From positions 1 through 64,000 of the forward strand of contig CASDTC010000008.1 of the NCBI GenBank assembly GCA_949283535.1: 64,000 bases of DNA. Reading direction: 5' to 3'. The translations under genes were made by a program, and so were the position numbers. Under the pieces are notes generated by a model. It saw only the letters and a program-made list of their open reading frames with translations. It searched no databases and had not been told where the DNA came from. How positions within the stretch are numbered: the first letter of the stretch is position 1; each line of letters opens with the position of its first letter. Positions 26,813-36,556 of this stretch are shown here, piece by piece. Origin of the DNA: an uncultured Pseudomonadota bacterium. Lineage in GTDB: Bacteria > Pseudomonadota > Alphaproteobacteria > Rs-D84.

Positions 26813-27726
26813 TATTTTTGTCCTTGGGCTTCGGTTAAAATTGCATCGCGTAATTTTTTATATGCGCGTTCTTCGATTTGGCGAACGCGTTCACGCGATA
26901 TACCGTATTTTTGTGATAATGCCTCTAATGTCAATGCGGGGTCAGACAGGCGCCGTGCAACCAATATTTCACGATCACGCGGGCTTAATTCGTTTAAGTG
27001 CTTTTGCAATAATTCATATCCCCGGCGGCGAAATTCCATTTGTTCCATACTGTCCTGGATACTGTTTTTTTCATCAGGCATATTTGATAATATATCCCGC
27101 GCGTCATCATCAGAATGCGCCGGCGAATTCAATGAAACATCACGCGCAGACATACGGGTCGACATACGCCGCACATCATTTTCTGGGACATTCAGGTAAT
27201 CGGCAATTTGTTTTGTCTGGTCATCAGACAAATTACCATCCATTATCCCCAGCGCACGCCGCGCACGCGCCAGGTTGAAAAACACCCGTTTCTGATTTGC
27301 GGATGTGCCAATCTTTACAATTGACCAATTCTGTAAAATTGTTTCGTAAATTTCAGCCCGCACCCAGAACATTGCGTATGTCGAAAATCTGAATCCCTTT
27401 TCTGGGTCGAATTTTTGTAATGCCTGCATCAGCCCCATATTGCCACTGGCAATCAAATCGCCAAACGGTACGCCATAATTACGAAAATCATACGCAACCG
27501 ATACAACCATGCGCAGATGACTGGCCACCAATTTTTCCGCCGCCGCCGCATCATGGTCACGCACCCATTTGGTGGCATATTCATATTCTTCGGATGCCGA
27601 CAAAATTGGAATTTTTTGCACATTTTGAATGTACTGGGTCAGGCTGGTTTCGTCATTAACACCACGCGCAGAAACCAGGCTTTGATTTTGTACAGTTGGT
27701 AAAGCGTTCTTGATTTGCTTTTTCAT
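26812..27726 (-). CDS. rpoH: RNA polymerase heat-shock sigma factor RpoH
   Basis: Sigma-32-type factor that directs transcription of heat-shock genes. The 304-aa protein has region 2 (SHLRMVVSVAYDFRNYG, DLIASGNMGLMQALQKFDP, FRFSTYAMFWVRAEI), a region close to the RpoH box (WSIVKIGTSANQKRVFFNL) and region 4 helix-turn-helix (LEALSQKYGISRERVRQIEE). The RpoH box and the start ILSASEEYEYA separate it from RpoD, RpoS and SigI. The promoter lies so close to the ATG that the transcript is nearly leaderless, so E. coli-style thermosensor structure in the leader is excluded. Confidence 0.95.
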   Translation of the reverse strand: MKKQIKNALPTVQNQSLVSARGVNDETSLTQYIQNVQKIPILSASEEYEYATKWVRDHDAAAAEKLVASHLRMVVSVAYDFRNYGVPFGDLIASGNMGLMQALQKFDPEKGFRFSTYAMFWVRAEIYETILQNWSIVKIGTSANQKRVFFNLARARRALGIMDGNLSDDQTKQIADYLNVPENDVRRMSTRMSARDVSLNSPAHSDDDARDILSNMPDEKNSIQDSMEQMEFRRRGYELLQKHLNELSPRDREILVARRLSDPALTLEALSQKYGISRERVRQIEERAYKKLRDAILTEAQGQK

Positions 27727-27735
27727 AACTTTTAT

Positions 27736-27763
27736 AGTATAGCAATAAATTAAGATTTATCAA
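27736..27763 (-). promoter_or_regulatory. rpoH promoter (near-leaderless)
   Basis: On the minus strand TTGATA (27763-27758), 16-bp spacer, TATACT (27741-27736), then 9 nt to the rpoH ATG at 27726. Confidence 0.65.
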
Positions 27764-27792
27764 GGCACCATAATAAAACAGGAGATTTTTCC

Positions 27793-28443
27793 ATGGCATC
27801 GATTTTGGAAAGAAACAAAAAAACTGCACAAAAGAAAAAAACACGCGAAGAATACGCCGAAGACGCCCTGTATCGCGAGGTTTGGGAAGAAGTAAACAAC
27901 GAAAAAACAATGGCGTTCGTCAAGAAATATTCCCGATATATTATCGCGGTGGCATTGGGTATAATGATTATAGCAACGGCAATTCAAATTGGTGTACGCG
28001 CGTACCGGACAAATAAAATCGCAACCGCGGAAACATATGAAACCGCGATTAATAAAATGGATGTCAATATGCTGAACGCGGTTGCAGAAAACGCAAATGG
28101 CGCAACCGCAGATTTGGCACAATTCCAGGCATATATGTTAAGTGGTGATATCGAAACACTGGAAAAATTGGCGCAAAATGGCGATTCACGCGATTTTCGT
28201 GATTTGGCACGACTGCATATTGTCGGATTGCGCGGTGATGATATGACCGCGGCGGCGGTCGAAGATTATCTGGCACCACTGGATACAAAAAAATCACCAT
28301 ATTATTACACCAGTCGTCTGATTGTCGCACAAAAGTATCTGGCAGATGGTAATCGTGATGCGGCAAATAAATGGCTGGATGTGATAATTAATGATGCGGA
28401 CGCGCCAAATGTTATATCGGCAACTGCACAGACATTACGATAA
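27793..28443 (+). CDS. YfgM-like TPR protein, 216 aa
   Basis: A charged cytoplasmic N-terminus (many Lys/Glu) is followed by one transmembrane helix (about residues 47-63, YIIAVALGIMIIATAIQ) and a periplasmic TPR-like domain. This layout, plus the order with bamB and der downstream, matches E. coli yfgM-bamB-der, where YfgM is an ancillary subunit of the SecYEG translocon handing proteins to periplasmic chaperones. GGAG lies 8 nt before the ATG. bamB follows after 17 nt. Identity rests on architecture and gene order more than on sequence. Confidence 0.75.
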   Translation: MASILERNKKTAQKKKTREEYAEDALYREVWEEVNNEKTMAFVKKYSRYIIAVALGIMIIATAIQIGVRAYRTNKIATAETYETAINKMDVNMLNAVAENANGATADLAQFQAYMLSGDIETLEKLAQNGDSRDFRDLARLHIVGLRGDDMTAAAVEDYLAPLDTKKSPYYYTSRLIVAQKYLADGNRDAANKWLDVIINDADAPNVISATAQTLR

Positions 28444-28460
28444 ACAAAGGATTTTATAAT

Positions 28461-29186
28461 ATGCGAAAATTTGCTGTCGCTGTGATATGTTTGGGGGTAT
28501 TGGGGGCATGTTCAGAACATGATCCAATATTGCCAGGTGTGCGTACGCCGATATTCGACACCACAGAAATTGATGTAATGAATATCAATATCCCAGATTT
28601 GCCAGACGCAATCGATATGAATGTGGCGAATTGCCCATATACACGCGATGAAAATAATATTATATGGGACGGCGACAGAAAAATTTTCAGCGGATTTCCA
28701 ACAAATAATTCTGTGGCAGGGAACCAGGCGCCTGTTTGTGACGGTGGATATGTGTATGCAGGGCTGACGACGGGTGAACTGGTCAAGGTTGCACCCAAAT
28801 CACGCAAAATCATGTGGATTGCCGATATTTTTCGTCCCAGTAATATGACTGGTGGCGCATCGATTCTGGATATTGTCGCACCGGTTGTTGTTCATGGAAA
28901 TGCGGTTTATGCCGGCGGATTGGGTGATGCATTTTGTCGCATAAACAATGCGTCTGGGTCAAAAAAATGGTGTTTGGAAATTGGTACCGCATATCCATTT
29001 ATTATAACTGGCAATGCCGCATTTGTTATGGCAACAGATAACAACCTGTATGCAGTGCGAACATCTGATGGTGCGGTATATTGGCGCACGAAAATTGATG
29101 CCCAGGCGGCGCCAAAATATGAAAACAAAATAATAACCGTTGGCAAACAAAAAATAGATGCCGAATCAGGAAAACAGATTGAATAA
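28461..29186 (+). CDS. bamB: BamB-like outer-membrane assembly lipoprotein, short
   Basis: BamB is a beta-propeller lipoprotein of the BAM complex that inserts outer-membrane proteins. The protein has a lipobox (VLGAC, Cys near residue 17) and PQQ-type propeller repeats (GGYVYAGLTTGELVKVAPKS, GNAVYAGGLGDAFCRIN, DNNLYAVRTSDGAVYWRT). At 241 aa it is only about 60% of the usual 380-400, enough for four or five blades, not eight. The reading frame ends cleanly with a terminator. Gene order yfgM-bamB-(membrane protein)-der supports the call. Either a reduced BamB or a related propeller lipoprotein. Confidence 0.75.
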   Translation: MRKFAVAVICLGVLGACSEHDPILPGVRTPIFDTTEIDVMNINIPDLPDAIDMNVANCPYTRDENNIIWDGDRKIFSGFPTNNSVAGNQAPVCDGGYVYAGLTTGELVKVAPKSRKIMWIADIFRPSNMTGGASILDIVAPVVVHGNAVYAGGLGDAFCRINNASGSKKWCLEIGTAYPFIITGNAAFVMATDNNLYAVRTSDGAVYWRTKIDAQAAPKYENKIITVGKQKIDAESGKQIE

Positions 29187-29213
29187 AAAAATCCCGCGTT
29201 TGCGGGATTTTTT
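29185..29213. terminator. Terminator after bamB
   Basis: AAATCCCGC-GTTT-GCGGGATTT with flanking A and T runs; also suits the convergent Yip1-like gene. Confidence 0.9.
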
Positions 29214-29226
29214 ATAAACAATATTA

Positions 29227-29823
29227 TTATAACAAGCATGCCAATGTTGCACTGGTATTTTTCAGCATGAACCAGCCAATACGATAATCTGTGGCGTATA
29301 CTGTTGCCAAGAATAATGCCAATATTCCAATTACAACGATAACATTCGCGCGTTTGCCACGCATGCAATATACCGCAATATTATAAAACAGGAACAGTAT
29401 ATATACATCAACCAGTAAACTGATAATCCACATTGATGTACAATTAAATGCCAATGCATTTAAAACCAATACAACGGGATATATAAAAAACACAGATGCC
29501 AATCCCTTGACCGCGATTTCCCAATCGCGTTCGCCACCGGTAATTTCAGACACCAACATCATCAGTCCACCCATAACAAACAATAATGCGACCGCCAATA
29601 CCGGAACAATAATTATTGCGGTAAATACCGAACCAATCGTTATTGTTGCCCCACCGATTAAGCGCAATAATAATACCAAGCATCCGCCAATCAGACCGTA
29701 TATAAACGCCTTTAACATGGATTCTTCCATATTTCCATCGGCAACAATTTTCGTAAAATATCGCTTTGGATTAATCAGGATGTCTTTTACATGTTTCAGA
29801 CCGTTTTTGATTTTTTTCATCAT
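29227..29823 (-). CDS. Yip1-domain-like multi-spanning membrane protein
   Basis: The 198-aa protein begins with a Lys-rich amphipathic stretch (KHVKDILINPKRYFTKI) and then has about five transmembrane helices. The start pattern PKRYF and overall topology resemble the Yip1/DUF1282 family of inner-membrane proteins, whose function in bacteria is unknown. GGGGG lies upstream of the ATG; a second ATG follows directly. It interrupts the expected bamB-der neighbourhood on the opposite strand. Confidence 0.7.
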   Translation of the reverse strand: MMKKIKNGLKHVKDILINPKRYFTKIVADGNMEESMLKAFIYGLIGGCLVLLLRLIGGATITIGSVFTAIIIVPVLAVALLFVMGGLMMLVSEITGGERDWEIAVKGLASVFFIYPVVLVLNALAFNCTSMWIISLLVDVYILFLFYNIAVYCMRGKRANVIVVIGILALFLATVYATDYRIGWFMLKNTSATLACLL

Positions 29824-29888
29824 TTCACACCCCCATTTGATTATTTATATTTTTGCTTTATAATTAAAAAAAATCAATGGAAAAAGTA

Positions 29889-31220
29889 ATGTTTAAGATA
29901 ACTATCGCTGGGCGCCCAAATACGGGCAAATCAACACTATTTAATGCATTGACGGGAACGCGCGATGCATTGGTTCATGACAGACCCGGGGTCACGCGCG
30001 ACACAATTGGTGGTACGGTACGAAACCGTCCATGGGAAATTTTTGATACAGCCGGACTGGAAAGCACGCGTGGCGAACTGGAAAAAAATTCCACCGATAT
30101 GGCATTGGATGCAATTGCATCGTCTGATGCGGTTTTATTTGTTGTTGACGGGCGGGTTGGATTAACGCATGCCGATACAGAATGGGCGCGAATGGTACGC
30201 CGCAAAACGCGGGCGCCAGTATTATTATTGGTTAACAAATCAGAATCTGGGCGCCGTATGGCGGACACACATGAATTTTATAAATTGGGTTTTGGTGAAC
30301 CAATAATGATTTCCGCAGAACATAAATCAGGATTTGATGCAATATACGAATTTATGGATAAAATTGCAGGCGATACAGAAAATAATATCGATACAAATAC
30401 AAATGAAAAAAAATTAAAAATTGCCATTTTGGGTCAACCGAATGTTGGTAAATCAACACTGGTAAATCGTGTATTGGGGCAAACGCGCCAGATTGTTATG
30501 GACGCCCCCGGTATTACACGCGACACAGTAAAAATACCAACAAATTTTTATGGGCGCGATATTATATTAATGGATACCGCCGGACTGCGCCGCAAGGCGG
30601 GTGTGCGTGATGATGTTGAAACATTATCGGCGCTGAAATCATTGGACGCGATTGAAAAATCAGATGTTGTTATTCTGGTTGTTGATGCGACACGAAATAT
30701 TGAAAACCAGGCGTTGGGAATCGCATCGCGCGTTTATGACGCAGGTAAAATATTATGTGTTGCATTAAATAAATGGGATTTGGTTGCCCCAGAAATTCGC
30801 GATGAAAAATTGTTAAAATTAAAACACCAATTTACAAATTCTTTTCACCAGATTATAAAGCCAATGATTTTAGCAATATCAGCAGAAACAGGAACGGGTG
30901 TTCGCAATATGTTTCGCCGAATATACGAACAATGGGATATATCAAACACAGACGCCCCAACCAGTTTAATTAATCGTATTGTTGAAAAATTAATTGATGC
31001 GCGCCAGCCGCCAATGTCGCGATTAAAGCGACCAATGAAAATAAAATTTGCGCGCCAGACCGGGCGTCACCCAATGAAAATAACAATAAATGTTGGGGGG
31101 GCATCTGATATTCCAGAATCATACACGCGTTATCTGCGCCGTGGATTGGCGGATGCATTACATTGGGAACATTTACCTGTTGTAATTGAATATAAAAAAG
31201 ATGATAATCCATTTGATTGA
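29889..31220 (+). CDS. der: Ribosome-biogenesis GTPase Der (EngA)
   Basis: Two tandem GTPase domains and a KH-like C-terminal domain, needed for 50S assembly. Domain 1 shows GRPNTGKST and DTAGLE; domain 2 shows GQPNVGKST, DTAGLRRKAG and NKWD. In domain 1 the G4 motif is NKSE (30234-30245) where NKxD is expected. The ATG at 29889 gives the usual family start (MFKITIAGRPN) with GGAAAAAG upstream; an in-frame ATG at 29877 would add four residues. A TATAAT at 29859-29864 is the likely promoter. Follows yfgM-bamB as in E. coli. Confidence 0.95.
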   Translation: MFKITIAGRPNTGKSTLFNALTGTRDALVHDRPGVTRDTIGGTVRNRPWEIFDTAGLESTRGELEKNSTDMALDAIASSDAVLFVVDGRVGLTHADTEWARMVRRKTRAPVLLLVNKSESGRRMADTHEFYKLGFGEPIMISAEHKSGFDAIYEFMDKIAGDTENNIDTNTNEKKLKIAILGQPNVGKSTLVNRVLGQTRQIVMDAPGITRDTVKIPTNFYGRDIILMDTAGLRRKAGVRDDVETLSALKSLDAIEKSDVVILVVDATRNIENQALGIASRVYDAGKILCVALNKWDLVAPEIRDEKLLKLKHQFTNSFHQIIKPMILAISAETGTGVRNMFRRIYEQWDISNTDAPTSLINRIVEKLIDARQPPMSRLKRPMKIKFARQTGRHPMKITINVGGASDIPESYTRYLRRGLADALHWEHLPVVIEYKKDDNPFD

Positions 31221-31247
31221 TACGCCAATATCAATCCATGGTCTAAG

Positions 31248-31289
31248 AAAAAATCCCGACATGCTTCAAACCATATCGGGATTTTTATT
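31248..31289. terminator. Terminator between der and infB
   Basis: AAAATCCCGA and TCGGGATTTTT pair across a 16-nt loop; A and T runs on both sides allow termination of both convergent genes. Confidence 0.75.
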
Positions 31290-31302
31290 TATTTGTTATG
31301 AA

Positions 31303-33702
31303 TTACAATTTTGCACGAACTTCTTGCACTTCATAGCATTCGACACGGTCGCCTTCTTTCAGGTCATTATATTTATCAAATGACATACCGAATTCGACAC
31401 CGGCGCCAGATACTTCTTTGACTTCATTCTTTTCGCGGCGCAGTTCACCAATTTTGCCGTCATAAATAACGATATTATTACGCAACAGGCGAACAAATGC
31501 GTCTTTCTTTATAACACCTTCGGATACACGACAACCAGCAACACGAATACCCTTGCCCACGGTGAACAATGCGATAACATCGGCATATCCGATAAAGTTT
31601 TCTTTTCTTTCTGGTGCCAATTTGCCAGCCAGGATTTCTTTGATTTCATCCGTAATGCGATATACAACACTGTGATAACGAATATCAACACCATTTGCAC
31701 GCGCCATATCACGAACCGCCGCATCCGCGCGAACATTAAACGCAATAATAACCGCACCCGATGCAGATGCCAAGCGAATATCACCTTCGGTAATCTGACC
31801 AACGCCGGCAGATAAAACATCAACACCAACCTTGTCCGTGTTTATACCACGCAACATATCGGTTATTGCCTCTACACTGCCCTGGACATCCGCGCGCAAC
31901 ACAATTGGTAATACTAACTTTTTATTTTCATCGCGGCGGGCAAATAATTCTTCCAATGATGAACGTTTAACCGCATTTGCCTTATCTTTCATCTTTTGAA
32001 CGCGATATGCGGCAACTTCACGCGCCTGGGCTTCTGTTTCCATGACGCGTAATTCATCGCCCGCATTTGGAACGGAATCCAACCCCAGCACAACAACTGG
32101 TTGACCCGGTTTTACAGATTTAACACGTTCGCCAGATGAATTTATCAGACCGCGCACGCGACCGAATGTTTCACCAACAACAAATACATCGCCAATTTTT
32201 AATGTACCTTGGCGAATTAATATCGTGGCAGTTGCACCCAGACCGCGTTCCATTTTTGCCTCTACCACATATGCGGCGGCGGGCATATCAGGATCTGCAC
32301 GCAGGTCCATAACTTCTGCCTGTAATAAAATTGCTTCTTCTAATTTTTCCAGACCAATATGCTTGGTTGCAGATATTTCAACACATTGAACATCACCACC
32401 CATGTCTTCGACCTGAACTTCCTGTTGCAACAGGTCTGTTTTGACACGCATTGGATCAGCCTCTGGCAAGTCAATTTTATTAATCGCAACAATGAATGGA
32501 ACATGCGCTGCACGAATATGGTTAATTGCTTCGATTGTCTGGGGCATGATTGAATCATTTGCCGCAACAACCAATACAACAATATCTGCCATTTGGGCGC
32601 CACGCGCACGCATTGCGGTAAATGTTTCATGTCCCGGCGTATCCAGGAATGTTATCATTGCACCAGATTTCGTCTTGACTTCGTACGCGGAAACATGCTG
32701 GGTAATGCCACCTGCTTCGCGTGCGGCAACATTTGCATGGCGGAATGCATCCAACAATGATGTTTTACCATGGTCAACATGTCCAACGACTGTGACCACT
32801 GGTGGGCGCGGCTGCATATTTTCTGGATTTGGTTCGCGTTCTAATTGATCGGCATATGGCTTTACATCAACACGTTTTACCTTGGCCCCAAATTCACCAG
32901 CAATTAATTCAGCGGTATCGGCATCAATCGATTGATTTTGTGATGCCATCATACCCATTTCCATTAATTTTTTAATAACATTGCCAACCTTTTCCGCCAT
33001 GGCAGCCGCCAAATCTTTGACAGTGATTGTATCCCCCAATGTGACGACATGTTCAACCTTTTGCGGGGCGGTAAATATTGCACGAGCCTTTTCACGGAAA
33101 CGTTTCAAAGACGCTTCGGACCGGCGACGATTTGCGCCACGCAATTCAATTTCATCATCGTCATCATCACCACCAATTACAATATCATGCAATGATATTT
33201 TTCCCGCCCGTTTAAAATCTTTCTTTGAACCGGAATTTTTTGATGGGCGTATGTCTTCATCGTCATTGTTCATTTGACGCGCGCGCGATGCAGAATTAGA
33301 AAAGTTTTTCTTTGGTGCAGGGGCTGGTTTATCTGTGGCGACAGGTACAGGTTCAGCCGTTGATGATGTCGCACTGTTATTTTCACGCGCCGCCAATTGT
33401 TCTTTGACCTGTTCATATTCGCGATTTTCGCGTGCAATTTCTGCTTCGCGTGCGGCACGCTGTGCTTCTTCTTCGGCGGCGCGTTTTTTGCGTTCTTCTT
33501 CACGCGCGCGGGCAGCTGCCAAAACCGCGCGCAGTTTTTCGTCCGCCGCGTTATGATGTACCGCGGGCGCGACTGGTTCTTCGCGCAATTCTTTGCTGCC
33601 GGGGGCAACCACACGGCGGCGGCGTTCAACAAACACCGCATCGCCCTTTTTGCTTGCCACCTGATCAATTGTTACAGATTTTCCAAGTGTTAATGTCGCC
33701 AT
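31303..33702 (-). CDS. infB: Translation initiation factor IF-2
   Basis: GTPase that brings initiator tRNA to the 30S subunit. The 799-aa protein has a charged N-terminal region with a long Arg/Glu/Ala helix ([20 protein letters not shown]), the IF2 N2 region ([18 protein letters not shown]), G domain with [30 protein letters not shown] and NKIDL, then domains II-IV ([20 protein letters not shown]). It lies downstream of nusA with a 42-nt gap, as in nearly all bacteria. rbfA, which commonly follows infB, is not present here. Confidence 0.98.
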   Translation of the reverse strand: MATLTLGKSVTIDQVASKKGDAVFVERRRRVVAPGSKELREEPVAPAVHHNAADEKLRAVLAAARAREEERKKRAAEEEAQRAAREAEIARENREYEQVKEQLAARENNSATSSTAEPVPVATDKPAPAPKKNFSNSASRARQMNNDDEDIRPSKNSGSKKDFKRAGKISLHDIVIGGDDDDDEIELRGANRRRSEASLKRFREKARAIFTAPQKVEHVVTLGDTITVKDLAAAMAEKVGNVIKKLMEMGMMASQNQSIDADTAELIAGEFGAKVKRVDVKPYADQLEREPNPENMQPRPPVVTVVGHVDHGKTSLLDAFRHANVAAREAGGITQHVSAYEVKTKSGAMITFLDTPGHETFTAMRARGAQMADIVVLVVAANDSIMPQTIEAINHIRAAHVPFIVAINKIDLPEADPMRVKTDLLQQEVQVEDMGGDVQCVEISATKHIGLEKLEEAILLQAEVMDLRADPDMPAAAYVVEAKMERGLGATATILIRQGTLKIGDVFVVGETFGRVRGLINSSGERVKSVKPGQPVVVLGLDSVPNAGDELRVMETEAQAREVAAYRVQKMKDKANAVKRSSLEELFARRDENKKLVLPIVLRADVQGSVEAITDMLRGINTDKVGVDVLSAGVGQITEGDIRLASASGAVIIAFNVRADAAVRDMARANGVDIRYHSVVYRITDEIKEILAGKLAPERKENFIGYADVIALFTVGKGIRVAGCRVSEGVIKKDAFVRLLRNNIVIYDGKIGELRREKNEVKEVSGAGVEFGMSFDKYNDLKEGDRVECYEVQEVRAKL

Positions 33703-33744
33703 ATTTCAACCCTAAATTCAACCTTTACTGTTTCTGTTGTTTTA

Positions 33745-35283
33745 TTAATCTTCGCCCTGGGTTATACCGTATGCCAATTCACGCGCCTTCATGATAACGC
33801 GACCAGCAAGACGCGGACTCATCGTATCTTCGCCCAAGATCTCAATTAATTCGTCTGTTGACAGGTCTGCCAAATCATCCAGTGATTTTATACCAGCATT
33901 ACCCAACTGCATTATAATCGGGCGTTTGATAAAATCAAAGTTTAATAAGTCATCTGACATTCCTAATTTATGTCCCGTGTCTTTATATTCTTGTTCTTGT
34001 TGTTCCAAATACTTGCGGGCGCGATTTTGCAATTCTGTTGCCAGTTCTGCATTAAAGCCTTCGATACTTTCCAGTTCACTGATGTCAACAAATGCAATTT
34101 CTTCGATTGTACGAAATCCTTCGGTAATTAACAAGTGTGCCAACATTTCATCAACATCCAGACCACGGATAAATAATTCTGTCTTTTCTTTGACTTCTTT
34201 GGCACGGCGTTCTTGTTCTTCGGATTCATTCATAACATCAATATTCCAGCCTGTTAATTGTGATGCCAAACGCACATTTTGACCGCGGCGCCCAATTGCC
34301 AATGATTGTTGATCTTCATTAACAACAACCGCCGCACGGCGTGCATCTTCATCAACAATTATTTTTGCAACCTTGGCAGGCTGCATCGCATTAACGATAA
34401 ATACCGCCGGGTCATCAGAATACAAAATTACATCAATTTTTTCACCGTGGCATTCATTAATAACTGGCTGAATACGCGTTCCTTTGATACCAACGGTCAT
34501 ACCAACCGCATCGATTGATGGATCCTGGGTTTCGACGGCAATTTTTGCATGACTGCCGGGGGCGCGTGCAACGGATTTAATTTTGATAACACCTTCGTAA
34601 ATTTCTGGCACTTCTTGGACAAACAATTTTTCCATAAACATTGGATGTGTTCGGGTCAAGAAAATCTGGGGTCCAGAATTGGAACGCGTAACATCCATAA
34701 TCAATGCGCGTACACGATCGCCAACCGCCAAACGTTCGCCTGGAATTAATTCAGTACCCTTGATATATCCTTCGGCTTTACCATTAATATCGACAAAAAC
34801 ATTACCGAATTCAATACGCTTTACAACACCACTGACGATATCACCGATGTTATCTTTGAATTCTTCGTATTGGCGTCCCTTTTCAGCATCACGAACACGT
34901 GCAGTCATTATTTGTTTTGCAGTTTGGAATGCCATACGACCAAATTCTGGTTCTGGCAATGGGTCTTCGACCATATCGCCAACCTGTGGATTTTTAGCAT
35001 ATTTTTTTGCCTGGGATACAGTTAACATCGTATTTGCATCATATTCATCACCCTTTGATTCAGGGGAATCAATAACCTCGAACAATCGTTTAACATGAAT
35101 AGATCCGTTTTTACGGTCGATTTCAGCGGTGATATTAAATTCTTCGCCATATTTATGTTTTGCGATTTTTGCGATTGCTGCCTCTAATGATTCAATAACA
35201 ATTTCGCGATCAATTTGTTTTTCCTGTGCCAATGAATCTATTGCCAGCAGCAAATCTTGGCGGGGCATTGATACAAAAGACAT
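33745..35283 (-). CDS. nusA: Transcription termination/antitermination factor NusA
   Basis: Binds RNA polymerase and modulates pausing, termination and rRNA antitermination. The 512-aa protein contains the N-terminal RNAP-binding domain (residues 1-120), S1 domain (GDIVSGVVKRIEFGNVFVDI), KH1/KH2 with GIKGTRIQPVINE and SLAIGRRGQNVRLASQL, and two C-terminal acidic helix-hairpin-helix repeats (IAFVDISELESIEGF; IKSLDDLADLSTDELIEILG). AGGAG lies 8 nt before the ATG. rimP, normally directly upstream, is missing; instead a promoter and a hairpin leader precede it. Confidence 0.98.
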   Translation of the reverse strand: MSFVSMPRQDLLLAIDSLAQEKQIDREIVIESLEAAIAKIAKHKYGEEFNITAEIDRKNGSIHVKRLFEVIDSPESKGDEYDANTMLTVSQAKKYAKNPQVGDMVEDPLPEPEFGRMAFQTAKQIMTARVRDAEKGRQYEEFKDNIGDIVSGVVKRIEFGNVFVDINGKAEGYIKGTELIPGERLAVGDRVRALIMDVTRSNSGPQIFLTRTHPMFMEKLFVQEVPEIYEGVIKIKSVARAPGSHAKIAVETQDPSIDAVGMTVGIKGTRIQPVINECHGEKIDVILYSDDPAVFIVNAMQPAKVAKIIVDEDARRAAVVVNEDQQSLAIGRRGQNVRLASQLTGWNIDVMNESEEQERRAKEVKEKTELFIRGLDVDEMLAHLLITEGFRTIEEIAFVDISELESIEGFNAELATELQNRARKYLEQQEQEYKDTGHKLGMSDDLLNFDFIKRPIIMQLGNAGIKSLDDLADLSTDELIEILGEDTMSPRLAGRVIMKARELAYGITQGED

Positions 35284-35332
35284 TATAATTTCTCCTTTGA
35301 TTTATAGTATGTACGCCGTCTTTTACTGAAAA

Positions 35333-35354
35333 GGCGGGGTTTTGCAACCCCGCC
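35333..35354 (-). promoter_or_regulatory. Hairpin in the nusA leader (possible attenuator)
   Basis: GGCGGGGTT-GCAA-AACCCCGCC, a 9-bp GC-rich stem followed on the minus strand by TTTTC. It lies between the nusA promoter (35384-35411) and the nusA ATG, so it can act as a weak intrinsic terminator or pause hairpin within the leader. Confidence 0.5.
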
Positions 35355-35383
35355 CTTAAAAAACTTTTTTAAGAACATTTTGT

Positions 35384-35411
35384 ATTATAACTGCGAATCG
35401 GATAAATGCAA
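35384..35411 (-). promoter_or_regulatory. nusA-infB promoter
   Basis: On the minus strand TTGCAT (35411-35406), 16-bp spacer, TATAAT (35389-35384). Same -35, spacing and -10 as the pnp promoter. Start near 35377, leaving a leader of about 95 nt. Confidence 0.65.
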
Positions 35412-35461
35412 GGAAATTCTGAAATTTTTGCCAATATTCATGGTTTTTATGTTAAATATAT

Positions 35462-35490
35462 TTGACGGTTTATGTTTTGGGCTTTATACT
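35462..35490 (+). promoter_or_regulatory. lptF promoter (leaderless start)
   Basis: TTGACG (35462-35467), 17-bp spacer, TATACT (35485-35490), then 7 nt to the ATG at 35498: the expected start site is at the initiation codon. Confidence 0.7.
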
Positions 35491-35497
35491 GCAAAAT

Positions 35498-36556
35498 ATG
35501 AAAATATTGAACAGGTATTTTTCGCGTCAACTGGTCGCGATTTTTATAATGCTGTTGTTGGTACTGACGGGATTGGCATGGATGCTGCAAATCATGTCAA
35601 TGATGAAGTTGTTATTAAATTACGGCATTGAATTGACCAGTTTCTTGGGGCTGACCGTGTTAATGGTGCCGTTTATTATATCTATTATTATCCCATTTGT
35701 TACATTTATTGCAATTATATTTGTGTATAATAAACTGATTTCTGATAATGAAATAACTGTTATGGCGGCGTCTGGATTGGCACCAGGACAAATTGCACGA
35801 CCGGCATTAATATTGGCAACCATACTGACAATCGTACATCTGGCATTAAATATATGGATTGTGCCAGAATCACAATCGCGATTTTACAGTACGCAATGGA
35901 ATTTACGATATGGTTTGGCGCATATGAAATTGCAAGAATCCGCATTCACACAACTGACCGATGGTCTGGTGGTATATGTGGACAAGGTGTCTGGACATGA
36001 CCTGTCCCAGGTTATGTTATCTGATATGCGTGATAAAGACGCACCAATTACAATATTTGCAGAAAAAGGGAAACTGGTTTCAACACCACGCGGGTTGTCA
36101 ATCGTTATGACAAATGGTTCTTTGCAAGCCAGTGGCGATACAATGACAACCGGGACATTTGACAGTTTTGATATGGATTTAAATGTCGCAGATAAAGAAA
36201 GTGAATCTTCATTCCGTGTACGGCGTGTACCAACATTGACACTGGTGAAATCTGTGCTGGATGCGCCATCTGAAAAACAGCATAAAATGGTTTTATCAGA
36301 ACTATCCACCAGATTCTTGGGGCCCATTATGAATCTGATATTGGCGGCATTATGTACAGTTATCTTATTAAGAACATCTTTACTGCGGCGGCGTACCAGC
36401 TTTGCCCCGGCAATGGCGGTGGCGGCAATGGCGATTGCGATGTCCGCATTTATGTCATTATCGAATATGATTAACAGTTTAACTGATTTCATACTGTTGG
36501 CATTTGGAATTATTATCGCATTAATTGGAATATTGTTTGTGTTATTTAAAAAATGA
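35498..36556 (+). CDS. lptF: LPS export permease LptF
   Basis: LptF/LptG permeases pull LPS from the inner membrane toward the LptC-A-D bridge, powered by LptB. The 352-aa protein has three N-terminal transmembrane helices, a periplasmic domain (residues about 120-255) and three C-terminal helices. SDNEITVMAASGL matches the LptF cytoplasmic coupling segment and favours LptF over LptG. The ATG at 35498 begins MKILNRYFSRQLV, the family start; there is no ribosome binding site. It overlaps lptD by 4 nt. lptG, which usually sits between lptF and lptD in alphaproteobacteria, is missing here. Confidence 0.9.
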   Translation: MKILNRYFSRQLVAIFIMLLLVLTGLAWMLQIMSMMKLLLNYGIELTSFLGLTVLMVPFIISIIIPFVTFIAIIFVYNKLISDNEITVMAASGLAPGQIARPALILATILTIVHLALNIWIVPESQSRFYSTQWNLRYGLAHMKLQESAFTQLTDGLVVYVDKVSGHDLSQVMLSDMRDKDAPITIFAEKGKLVSTPRGLSIVMTNGSLQASGDTMTTGTFDSFDMDLNVADKESESSFRVRRVPTLTLVKSVLDAPSEKQHKMVLSELSTRFLGPIMNLILAALCTVILLRTSLLRRRTSFAPAMAVAAMAIAMSAFMSLSNMINSLTDFILLAFGIIIALIGILFVLFKK

